Assembly: GCA_015522385.1 (NCBI GenBank)
Contig: WAMJ01000224.1
Coordinates: 1-37,699 of the forward strand
DNA length: 37,699 nucleotides
Direction of reading: 5' to 3'
Source: Candidatus Heimdallarchaeota archaeon
Lineage (GTDB): Archaea; Asgardarchaeota; Heimdallarchaeia; Heimdallarchaeales; Kariarchaeaceae
In this document: one piece after another, positions 24,015 to 31,818 of the stretch
Position numbering within the stretch: position 1 is the first letter of the stretch
Layout of the letters: the number at the start of each line of letters is the position of its first letter
Translations under genes and position numbers: made by a program
The notes under the pieces: generated by a model
Told to the model about the DNA's origin: nothing
Database searches by the model: none
What the model saw: the letters and a program-made list of their open reading frames with translations, nothing else

Positions 24015-24962
24015 ATGTCGGATCCCACCTCCGTTTCCCTTGCACCAGGAGAGACCAGAGTGATGAAGATCCCCGAATTGCAAGAAGGTTCAAAGTTCAC
24101 TATCGATGTAGATCCAGGGATAGAGTATACCGACATCCAGAATATACCCACATCTTATGCCCACCTCTTCAACCAGACTTACTCCTACAACGTGAGTGTA
24201 GGTATTAGTGAGTACAAGGGCTTCAAACGACTGCTCTATCCAGGTAGTGTGGTGAGCATCAAGTACAACTTCGAGGGACCCGTTTCTGCTGCTTTCTCCT
24301 ATAGACCACTTAGTGAGGACCAGATCGAGCTGGGAGCAGGACAGTCACTGGAGAATTCACTCGGTGCCGCGGAGACAGGTACATACGATTTCGTCGTCGA
24401 GAATGCTGGCGAGTATAGGTTCAGGTTCTACAATAAGGTGGACAGATCGATTGACGGATCAGTAGAGTTCGACATGTCTATCACCTCGATTGATACAGAC
24501 TATGACAGAACCGATCAAACGACTTTCACCGATTCACGGGGCTACATCATCCTGAGGAATACCGACAGGGTCAAATTCCTCGACTACCACTATTTCAGGA
24601 CCCCGTCCTTCATTGAGTCTATTCAGGGCACAGTAGAATCCTTGATCATCGTGACAATCAGTACCATAGCCTATCTCTACTACTCGGAGCTGAACAGGGT
24701 GGTAGTGAGGAGGTTAGGGAACGATGCAGGACTGCAGAAAATAAATCGAGTGGGCCCGGAGGTTGCTGATCAATTCGAGCGTATGGGAATCGTTACCGTT
24801 GGGGACCTCAGGAAGATGGATAGGGGTAATCTCGAAGAGATACAACTCAGTAAGGAACAGAGAGGGAATATCATTGAGCAGATGTACTTTACGGACGCCC
24901 CTATCCTCCGGGAGGCACTCCTGCAAATAATCATCCGAACCAAGAAGCTGCTCAAGAAATAA
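24015..24962 (+). CDS. GOLD/p24-like extracytoplasmic domain, membrane helix, HhH tail (upstream in-frame stop)
   Basis: From the first ATG this is 315 residues. Residues about 1-200 are beta-rich and extracytoplasmic; the part around 110-160 (GTYDFVVENAGEYRFRFYNK, then VEFDMSI) resembles the GOLD domain of emp24/p24 cargo receptors and of similar prokaryotic surface proteins. A membrane helix follows (about 212-230, LIIVTISTIAYLYYSEL), then a cytosolic tail with a helix-hairpin-helix unit (INRVGPEVADQFERMGIVTV, about 245-275), a fold used for DNA or protein contacts. Without an N-terminal helix the first domain could not be exported, but the same frame upstream of 24015 encodes one, beyond a TAA at 23967-23969. 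Start 24015 is therefore probably not the biological start. GOLD similarity is by eye. Confidence 0.7.
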   Translation: MSDPTSVSLAPGETRVMKIPELQEGSKFTIDVDPGIEYTDIQNIPTSYAHLFNQTYSYNVSVGISEYKGFKRLLYPGSVVSIKYNFEGPVSAAFSYRPLSEDQIELGAGQSLENSLGAAETGTYDFVVENAGEYRFRFYNKVDRSIDGSVEFDMSITSIDTDYDRTDQTTFTDSRGYIILRNTDRVKFLDYHYFRTPSFIESIQGTVESLIIVTISTIAYLYYSELNRVVVRRLGNDAGLQKINRVGPEVADQFERMGIVTVGDLRKMDRGNLEEIQLSKEQRGNIIEQMYFTDAPILREALLQIIIRTKKLLKK

Positions 24963-25083
24963 AGATCAGGATTGGCAAGGAGTAACTTCAGCGATTGTTT
25001 CACGGCAATACTACGGACATCGGCTCCTTACCATGAGCCATTCCACTCCAACTACCTCTGTGGAACAGGTGGATGTAGATACT

Positions 25084-26247
25084 TCATGTCACCCTGTCGT
25101 ACCCACCGACTATTCCCTCCTTGGTCATGACCAGCTGCCACAGCTGTATGGATCTGGCTCTGAACAAACCAGCACTACCGAGCAGGTAGTACTTCCACAT
25201 CCGGAAGAAACGCTCGCTATAATTGTGCTTGAGGTCGTCCCAAGAGTTCTCGAAGTTCTTGTACCACTCCATCAGTGTCCGATCGTAGTGAGCACCAAAG
25301 CTGTGGAGATCCTCGATAACGAATAAACCCTCGGCAGATTCAGCAATCTGCGCGATGGAGGGAAGAGTCCCGTTGGGGAAGATATACTTGTGCGTCCACG
25401 GGTCGGGTTCGGTATCGCTGACATTCTGTCCGATGGTGTGCAGAAGGAAGACCCCATCGTCCTTAAGGCAGCGGTTCACCACCTTCATGTATGTCCGGTA
25501 GTTCTTGTAACCCACGTGCTCGAACATCCCGACAGAGACAACCCTGTCGAACTTCTCCTTCAGATCCCGGTAGTCCTGCAACCGAACCTCAATGTCGAGG
25601 TCTCCCTTCGTGCTGTTGCAGAACTCTGCCTGTTCTTTAGAGACGGTCACTCCGACACACGATACCCCGTAATTCTCAGCTGCATACCTGATGAAGCTAC
25701 CCCATCCGCTTCCAATATCGAGCACCCTCATCCCAGGTTCCAGACCAATTTTATCACAGATCAACTGGAGCTTAGCCTCCTGAGCTTCATCAAGTGTCGT
25801 GGCATTCTTCCAATATCCACAACTGTAAACCATTCGCTTGTCGAGCATGCTTCTGAAGAGATCATTTCCCAAATCGTAGTGCTGTTCTCCTACTTGGAAT
25901 GCTCTTCTCTTGGACTGCAGATTAAGCAACTTTGTCCAGATTATTCCAGCAATAAGCCTCTTGTTCTGCTTGACCTTAGTGTCTAGTTTCGCCCTTATCG
26001 CCCGGTAAACGAACTGATCAATGCTCTCACACTCCCACCACCCATCCATGTAGGACTCACCCAGCCCAAACCTACCATCCCTAAAGATTCGCTCGAAGAC
26101 CCTTGGGTCAAGCACCTGCATGTCCCAAGGATTGGAACCATTGATCTCTATGTCTGCCTCCGCCAGAATCTCTCTCAATATTTTGAAGTATCTGCCATTG
26201 TACTCGATCCAATCGTCCGATCCCCTGATCTCACTCTGAGGAATCAT
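25084..26247 (-). CDS. cfa: Cyclopropane-fatty-acyl-phospholipid synthase
   Basis: This enzyme transfers a methylene from S-adenosylmethionine to a cis double bond in a membrane lipid acyl chain, forming a cyclopropane ring. It is 387 residues, the usual length. The SAM motif is VLDIGSGWGSF (175-185). The residues that in E. coli Cfa are C139, E239, H266, I268 and Y317 are all present here at a constant offset of 4: C143, E243, H270, I272 and Y321. An N-terminal region with MDGWWECESIDQF matches the lipid-binding domain. It is therefore expected to be active. ATG 26247 lies 26 bases from a TATA-like box (26270-26277). In an archaeon with saturated isoprenoid lipids the substrate is unclear: unsaturated archaeol or tetraether chains, or ester lipids. 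The gene is of bacterial type and was likely acquired by transfer. Confidence 0.95.
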   Translation of the reverse strand: MIPQSEIRGSDDWIEYNGRYFKILREILAEADIEINGSNPWDMQVLDPRVFERIFRDGRFGLGESYMDGWWECESIDQFVYRAIRAKLDTKVKQNKRLIAGIIWTKLLNLQSKRRAFQVGEQHYDLGNDLFRSMLDKRMVYSCGYWKNATTLDEAQEAKLQLICDKIGLEPGMRVLDIGSGWGSFIRYAAENYGVSCVGVTVSKEQAEFCNSTKGDLDIEVRLQDYRDLKEKFDRVVSVGMFEHVGYKNYRTYMKVVNRCLKDDGVFLLHTIGQNVSDTEPDPWTHKYIFPNGTLPSIAQIAESAEGLFVIEDLHSFGAHYDRTLMEWYKNFENSWDDLKHNYSERFFRMWKYYLLGSAGLFRARSIQLWQLVMTKEGIVGGYDRVT

Positions 26248-26489
26248 TAGTTCATGACGAGATTCTCCGATATATTAGTTTTTTCACTCTGCGAAGAAGT
26301 GTGAAAATTTATCAGCTATACCCCTCCTACTTGTTCAACTAACGAATATTGCCTCGATGCCACCTTGGTATTTCTGGTAATTAAATCAGTCATAATAGAT
26401 GTTTACACTGCAAATCCAAATCGACTTATCTATGAGAAAAACTAAGTTTAACACACAAAATATATATGTAGTGCAAAAGAATAATGTGT

Positions 26490-28556
26490 ATGAACAGTAG
26501 ATTACTGATCTTAATACCAATACTGATGGTTTCAGGATTTGCTGCACCTGGAAACATTTCACTGAGTCAGTCAGATCCATCTTACCTCTTCACTCTGAGG
26601 ATCATGGTGAATGAAGGAAGTGATAGAAGAATACAGGTTGCATATTACATCCAAGATCAACTCAGGTTAGCAGGTGTGAATACCACAGTCGAAATCATAC
26701 CGTTCGCCGATACTGTTGATCGGTATCTTGCAAATAACAACTCGTGGGATCTATGGATTGTGGGGTTCGTAGGAATTGAGCAACCCCTCACCGATCTCAC
26801 GAACATCTATGCATGTACCAATAATGGATTTTTTGCACAGTTCCAAGGAGTTTGTGAGCTCGGGTATCAGGAAGACATGCAAAACCGGAGTTTAGAACTC
26901 GGTCAAGACATCAACCAGACTTACCTTGACTTACTCTACGATATCGCAGACACCAACTACAATCTCTTAGAAGCCAATACTACATACAGACAGATCCAAG
27001 AACTTTACATGAACTACCAGTTGACCAACATCCCACTTTTCGTACCTGAGGTAGTGACAGGGACGAACCCCTCAATCAAGAGATATGATTTCTCTGTGGA
27101 TCCGTTCACAAACACCTACCTCGGTGCGTACTCAAGCGTCTCGAATGGAACACTCTCAATTCTTAGTTCCATCAATCGAGCACTGAGCATCGACAATATA
27201 CTAAACAGACAAACAGCTTTCAGACAGGCAATTATGCCCACCCTTTTCTTCAAGGGAAACGACGGGGTTTTGCATCCCAATGCGGTGATGAATTTCCAAG
27301 TCATGGATTGGACAAACACCTCAACCGGAAAGGTGTACAAGAATGGTCTCTGGAAGTTCCAGATGAGGGACGATATGTACTGGGTTGATCCGACAAACCT
27401 AAGTGCAGTTGCACCCGTGACCATGAAGGACTTCAGCTACGGTATTCAATCTGCCTTTCCTGAATACTACAATCTGAGCATCACATATAACGAGACAAGC
27501 AGGGTAATGGAAGTTAGGTATAAGGAAAACGCAATCGACACGAACTTCTACAAGAATGAATTATATGCCATACCTAGTTTCCTGTTCGAGAATCTCACAG
27601 ACATTGACGGCAATATTACCTCATTCTCACCCGATCTGCTGAAATCCTCACAGGAATGGAGTAACTACCTGAGTAGACCATTGCAGGCGGGTCCATACAT
27701 CATCCCCGACAAAGGCGGATTAAAGATCGATATGCAGAACGTGACTCTTGTGAGAAATCCAAACTTCTGGTATCCCAATGAGCAGGATACTGTTGATTTT
27801 GACCTGAATACCCCCGGTGTTGAAAGCAGTGACTATTTCACCAAACCACTAGCTTTTGAGTACATCAATATCACCTTTGGCGTGAACAGTCCATTTGAAT
27901 CCGGGAATTTCTACCCTGAGTTTCAGATTGTTTCACAGGTAATTTTCTCCTACAATGCGAATACTACTTCATTCATCTCATCAAGCGGTAGGAACTTCGG
28001 ATCTAGGATACTACCACGTGTGACAGGAGATTTAATCTTCACCAACGCTAACAATCAGTACATGGAGAGGTATGATGTGAGGAGAGGAATCGCCCATGCT
28101 ATCAATAAGACTCAGCTCATCGAACGAGTTACAGGAGGATTCGGTTACCCAATTGACTCCCCTCTTGCTCCGTCCAACATTCTCTATACCGATGACTTCG
28201 CTATACCGTATGATATCGGTACTGCACAGACACTTTTCGAGAATGTCGCTAGCGTAATAAACAAACCAGTGACCTCCACAAGTACATCAACTACCACTAG
28301 TACCGCAACCGATACAAGTACATCAATTACCACTGGTACTACAACCGATACAAGTACATCAACTACTACGAGTTCAAGCTCACATCCCGCGACATCACCG
28401 ACTACGTCCATAACATCCTCAGAAACAGTGGTGAACAGCACCACATCATCTGAACCACCCACACTTCCAGTTGGGTCGATGGAACTACTCCTACAGGCAT
28501 TACTTGGAAGTGTCTTCCTCGCCGTAATTGTACGTAGGAGAAGACAAGTTGGCTAG
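26490..28556 (+). CDS. Surface-anchored family 5 substrate-binding protein, circularly permuted
   Basis: This protein of about 688 residues has a signal peptide (LLILIPILMVSGFAA), a SBP_bac_5 (oligopeptide/dipeptide-type) binding fold, a Thr/Ser-rich stalk (about 590-660) and a C-terminal membrane helix with RRRR tail. The order of the fold is unusual. Residues about 30-200 match what is normally the C-terminal part of DppA/OppA proteins (VAYYIQDQLRLAGVNTTVEI, then WDLWIVGF and YMNYQLTNIPLF). The normal N-terminal parts follow: MRDDMYWVDP at 292, GPYIIPDKGG, NPNFWYPN, and the DVRRGIAHAINKTQLIERV helix near 530. The start is set at ATG 26490, 26 bases from a TATA-like box; ATG 26484 is two codons earlier. 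No ABC permease or ATPase is adjacent. A close paralogue follows. Substrate probably peptides or oligosaccharides. Confidence 0.88.
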   Translation: MNSRLLILIPILMVSGFAAPGNISLSQSDPSYLFTLRIMVNEGSDRRIQVAYYIQDQLRLAGVNTTVEIIPFADTVDRYLANNNSWDLWIVGFVGIEQPLTDLTNIYACTNNGFFAQFQGVCELGYQEDMQNRSLELGQDINQTYLDLLYDIADTNYNLLEANTTYRQIQELYMNYQLTNIPLFVPEVVTGTNPSIKRYDFSVDPFTNTYLGAYSSVSNGTLSILSSINRALSIDNILNRQTAFRQAIMPTLFFKGNDGVLHPNAVMNFQVMDWTNTSTGKVYKNGLWKFQMRDDMYWVDPTNLSAVAPVTMKDFSYGIQSAFPEYYNLSITYNETSRVMEVRYKENAIDTNFYKNELYAIPSFLFENLTDIDGNITSFSPDLLKSSQEWSNYLSRPLQAGPYIIPDKGGLKIDMQNVTLVRNPNFWYPNEQDTVDFDLNTPGVESSDYFTKPLAFEYINITFGVNSPFESGNFYPEFQIVSQVIFSYNANTTSFISSSGRNFGSRILPRVTGDLIFTNANNQYMERYDVRRGIAHAINKTQLIERVTGGFGYPIDSPLAPSNILYTDDFAIPYDIGTAQTLFENVASVINKPVTSTSTSTTTSTATDTSTSITTGTTTDTSTSTTTSSSSHPATSPTTSITSSETVVNSTTSSEPPTLPVGSMELLLQALLGSVFLAVIVRRRRQVG
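28278..28385 (+). repeat. Three 36-bp tandem repeats encoding a Thr/Ser stalk
   Basis: Three copies of a 36-base unit (28278-28313, 28314-28349, 28350-28385) encode 12-residue units of the type TSTSTTTSTATD. The first two are nearly identical, the third diverges at its 3' half. They form the probably O-glycosylated stalk between binding domain and membrane helix of the first substrate-binding protein. Confidence 0.85.
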
Positions 28557-28665
28557 CTCCCCACGGAATGATAGTCGAAAGGTAATATGACTGAAGACCA
28601 GCCCCTCATATAATCAGTTAAATTTTTACAACAAATTTATTAGTGTCCTAGGGCAGTATGTCCCT

Positions 28666-30570
28666 GTGAATCTGCGAACAGTATTTCTGATCTCCTTGAT
28701 GTTGGCTCAAGGACTTAGTCCTACTGTAGTTTCTGCACAGGATACCTACCTCTTCAGTTTGAGGATCATGGTGAATCCCGATATCCAGAGGAGGACAAGC
28801 ACTGCGAACTACATACAAGCAAAACTGAGGGCCTCTGGAGTCGATGTAAGCATAGATATGGTAAGCTTCAACACCGAGCTTGAGAGGTTGCTTTACTACC
28901 CAGATGAATGGGACATGATGATTCTAGGCTTCTCGAATCTAAATAATCCCCGGCGAGATTTCAGGGATTTCTTGGCTTGTACCGATGGATACTTCGGAGC
29001 ATTTCAAGGAACCTGTAACTCTGCATACCAAACGGATATGAGGACAAGAGCGAAATCGAATATGGAGCAGGTGAACCAGTCATATCTCGACTCCCGGTAC
29101 AATCCGGAGAATATAGGATACGATCTCTTCGAGACCAATAGAACCTACAGGGAGGTTCAAAGACTGTACATGGAATACCAGCTCACGGACATTCCGCTGT
29201 TCACGACACCATACATAGTAGCTGTTGAACCCGAGATAGAAGACTACCTGACCTCCGAAGATGTCCTTGCTGCAATATACAGAGGGGCATACTCAAGCAC
29301 CTCAAATGAGACACTATCGGTAATGAGACCGAGGGGAGAGAAGAGCATGGAACTCATCGTCGTCGGTTCCTCCGCCCAGAATTTCCTCCCATCCCTATTC
29401 ATCAAGGGTTCGGATGGACTTCCACACCCTAACGCAGCGATTGACTTTAGAGTGAATGACTGGATCAACAGTACGACAGGGGAGACCGTACCTAACGGAT
29501 ATTGGGCTCTCACCATTAGGGACGACATATACTGGGTAGATCCCTATAACCTCTCTAAAGTAGCACCAGTGACTCCAAAAGACTTCGCCTACGGGATGGA
29601 GGCACTTCCACTGATCAGGGGGTCTACACCACCTGTCGTATCCTACAACGACACCACACTGGAGGTGATCATTCGCTCATCCGAGAAGGAGGATTACTTA
29701 GGAGAGAACCAGATCGCAATTCCAAGCTTCTTCTTCGAGAACCTCACCGACAGTGATGGGAACATCACTAATTTCTCTCCCCTACTCCTCGGGCAGTCAG
29801 AGGAATGGAGGAACTACCTTGAGCGTCCACTACAGGCCGGTCCCTACATCATCCCACACAATGGCATTACCATGGAGATCGGTTCTACAGGGATGAACTT
29901 GACTCGAAATCCATACTACTGGTACCCGAATGAGGACGAGAAGGACTTTGATCTCAACACGCCAGGGAGGGAGAGCAGTGATTTCTTCTCCAGTTCCCTC
30001 GCTTTCGATCACGTGAACATCACCTATGCGGAGAACCCTCTCGATGACTTCTCAGGATACGATGTTGTAGAGATCCAACCTGACAGTTACGGAGAGCTCA
30101 ACGTCCTTGTGACATCTGGTATGACCATTGGTCTCAGGGAAATCCCAGATTCAACAGGAGAGCTCCTGTTGCTGAACGTGAACAATCGATATCTGCAGAA
30201 ATACGACACGAGGAAAGCAATCACTCACGCCTTAGATCGGAAGGAGTTAGTGGAAGTGATCGCAGGAGGATTAGCCACACCGCTGTTCTCTATCCTGAAT
30301 CCCTCGAACCCATTCTACACAGATAACTACAACATCGATTACAGCATGGAAGCCGCGAGCGAACTATTCCTCAAAGTCGCTGAAGAGGTAGATGGATACA
30401 CACCAACTACAGAAGAGTCGTCCTCCCAGATCATCACGTCAAACGTACAAATACTAGATCAGTCCACGGTGGAAACCACCAGTTTCGCATGGATCGGATC
30501 CGTGCTAGCTGTTGTCGTGACCACTACGAGGTGCGGACTGAAGTTCAGAAAACGGGAAAACCTGCCCTGA
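28666..30570 (+). CDS. Second surface-anchored, permuted family 5 substrate-binding protein
   Basis: This 634-residue paralogue of the preceding gene shows the same order of parts: signal peptide (VFLISLMLAQGLSPTVVSA), then the normally C-terminal part (ANYIQAKLRASGVDVSIDM, WDMMILGF, YMEYQLTDIPLF at about 168-179), then IRDDIYWVDP near 284, GPYIIPHNG, NPYYWYPN and TRKAITHALDRKELVEVI near 515. The Thr stalk is short, and a C-terminal helix (FAWIGSVLAVVVTTTRC) with a basic tail anchors it. The GTG start lies 26 bases from a TATA-like box (28634-28646), so each of the two genes has its own promoter. The pair arose by tandem duplication and has since diverged, so they probably bind different ligands. 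Transport partners must be elsewhere in the genome. Confidence 0.88.
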   Translation: MNLRTVFLISLMLAQGLSPTVVSAQDTYLFSLRIMVNPDIQRRTSTANYIQAKLRASGVDVSIDMVSFNTELERLLYYPDEWDMMILGFSNLNNPRRDFRDFLACTDGYFGAFQGTCNSAYQTDMRTRAKSNMEQVNQSYLDSRYNPENIGYDLFETNRTYREVQRLYMEYQLTDIPLFTTPYIVAVEPEIEDYLTSEDVLAAIYRGAYSSTSNETLSVMRPRGEKSMELIVVGSSAQNFLPSLFIKGSDGLPHPNAAIDFRVNDWINSTTGETVPNGYWALTIRDDIYWVDPYNLSKVAPVTPKDFAYGMEALPLIRGSTPPVVSYNDTTLEVIIRSSEKEDYLGENQIAIPSFFFENLTDSDGNITNFSPLLLGQSEEWRNYLERPLQAGPYIIPHNGITMEIGSTGMNLTRNPYYWYPNEDEKDFDLNTPGRESSDFFSSSLAFDHVNITYAENPLDDFSGYDVVEIQPDSYGELNVLVTSGMTIGLREIPDSTGELLLLNVNNRYLQKYDTRKAITHALDRKELVEVIAGGLATPLFSILNPSNPFYTDNYNIDYSMEAASELFLKVAEEVDGYTPTTEESSSQIITSNVQILDQSTVETTSFAWIGSVLAVVVTTTRCGLKFRKRENLP

Positions 30571-30605
30571 CCGTGAACCAAGGACGACCCTCTCGGGGCA
30601 GGGAA

Positions 30606-30616
30606 CACTTATATTC
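30606..30616 (+). promoter_or_regulatory. TATA-like box before 30637
   Basis: ACTTATATTCA is centred 26 bases before ATG 30637, with no Shine-Dalgarno: leaderless start. Confidence 0.5.
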
Positions 30617-30636
30617 AGTGCAGTAAGGTTCAGCTA

Positions 30637-31752
30637 ATGACCAAGGGCTACGACGACGCGACGAAAGTGTTCAGCACCGACGGGAAGTGGGCTGCGACGT
30701 GGTACGTCGCCCATACTCGATCAGAGGAGCACGAGTTCGACGTGGACTACGAGATCAAGGTCTGGAAGACCAGCAGCAAGGAGGAAGTCCTCCGGATCAA
30801 GAGGTCACACGACTCGGCTCATGTACTCGGGAGTACGGGTGGAGCGACAATCACCTCACTTGGATTCGAAGGGGACGAGCTGGTCATCGGGTACAGCAAC
30901 GGATTCGACGAGAAGGTCCCGATAGCAGACTGGAGGTACGAGAGTGTCATGTTCAAGGAACTGAGGAATGTCCTCATCTCCCTCGGTGAAAAGGCGGACC
31001 ACGACACCTCCTGTACCGATCACGAGGGAGTGAACCAGTTCATAATGGACGAACTTGGATCATTCTGGCTAGAGAGATTGCTCATCCCCCTACTCGACAG
31101 AGCAGGTTTGGAGGACATGGCCGTCCTAGCCCGACAAATCGCCTCGGATATCAACGGAGAGCGGAAGTACCAACTTGCCAGTGAGATGTCCGCTGCCCTC
31201 AAAAAGGTAAGCGATGAGCGACTCATGGAGATCAAGGAACTGCTCGAAGTCGATATGGGGAAGGTGATAAGCAATGTACCCGCGATGTACCACCCCTCCT
31301 CAACCATATTCAACTTTGTGCAGAACATGAATACTCAACTTCTCGAAATTCTGAGGGGAAGCACAACCAAAGATTGGCGTAAGAAATCACTCCAAGATCT
31401 GGTCGATAAGTACGGTGAGCTAGCATTGAGGGCAGAGCGGATGGTGGATCGGGAGCTGTACGTCCTGAGGAAGGAGCACCTGTCAATGGCAAAGGTCCTC
31501 TACTTCAAGGGGGTGGAGGAGCCGTTCGGGGAGATATCCGAGAAGAAGCTAAAAAAGCTGCTAAAGAAGCTCTCCAAGAAGTTAAAAAAGGAGTACAGGA
31601 GTGAACTGAATGATGAGCTTCGGCTGGTCCCTAAATCTGGAAATGAAGAGGTCATCGTCCAGCCGTACTGGGATGGAGACCTTCGAGATATAATTATCAG
31701 AGGTGAGGGGGAGAGAGTCAAGGACGAGCTGAGCAACCTCATGAACAGATAG
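30637..31752 (+). CDS. Cytosolic protein with WD-like N terminus and Lys-rich helical C terminus
   Basis: This 371-residue soluble protein has no recognised family. The first about 100 residues read like one or two WD40/beta-propeller blades (FSTDGKWAATWYV, YEIKVWKTSSKEEVLRIK, ATITSLGFEGDELVIGYSNG), too few for a closed propeller. Residues about 105-300 are helical and charged. A strongly basic amphipathic helix (about 302-322, EKKLKKLLKKLSKKLKKEY) could bind nucleic acid or acidic membrane. The last 45 residues are mixed. The start is supported by its TATA box. The next gene begins 66 bases later with its own promoter. Confidence 0.7.
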   Translation: MTKGYDDATKVFSTDGKWAATWYVAHTRSEEHEFDVDYEIKVWKTSSKEEVLRIKRSHDSAHVLGSTGGATITSLGFEGDELVIGYSNGFDEKVPIADWRYESVMFKELRNVLISLGEKADHDTSCTDHEGVNQFIMDELGSFWLERLLIPLLDRAGLEDMAVLARQIASDINGERKYQLASEMSAALKKVSDERLMEIKELLEVDMGKVISNVPAMYHPSSTIFNFVQNMNTQLLEILRGSTTKDWRKKSLQDLVDKYGELALRAERMVDRELYVLRKEHLSMAKVLYFKGVEEPFGEISEKKLKKLLKKLSKKLKKEYRSELNDELRLVPKSGNEEVIVQPYWDGDLRDIIIRGEGERVKDELSNLMNR

Positions 31753-31786
31753 AAACCTCCCGTTCAGAATCGGATCAAGAGGAAAA

Positions 31787-31796
31787 AGGTTTAATG
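31787..31796 (+). promoter_or_regulatory. TATA-like box before 31819
   Basis: GGTTTAATGG is centred 27 bases before GTG 31819, which supports that GTG as a leaderless start. Confidence 0.4.
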
Positions 31797-31818
31797 GAAT
31801 GTAGCCGACTCCGAACTA

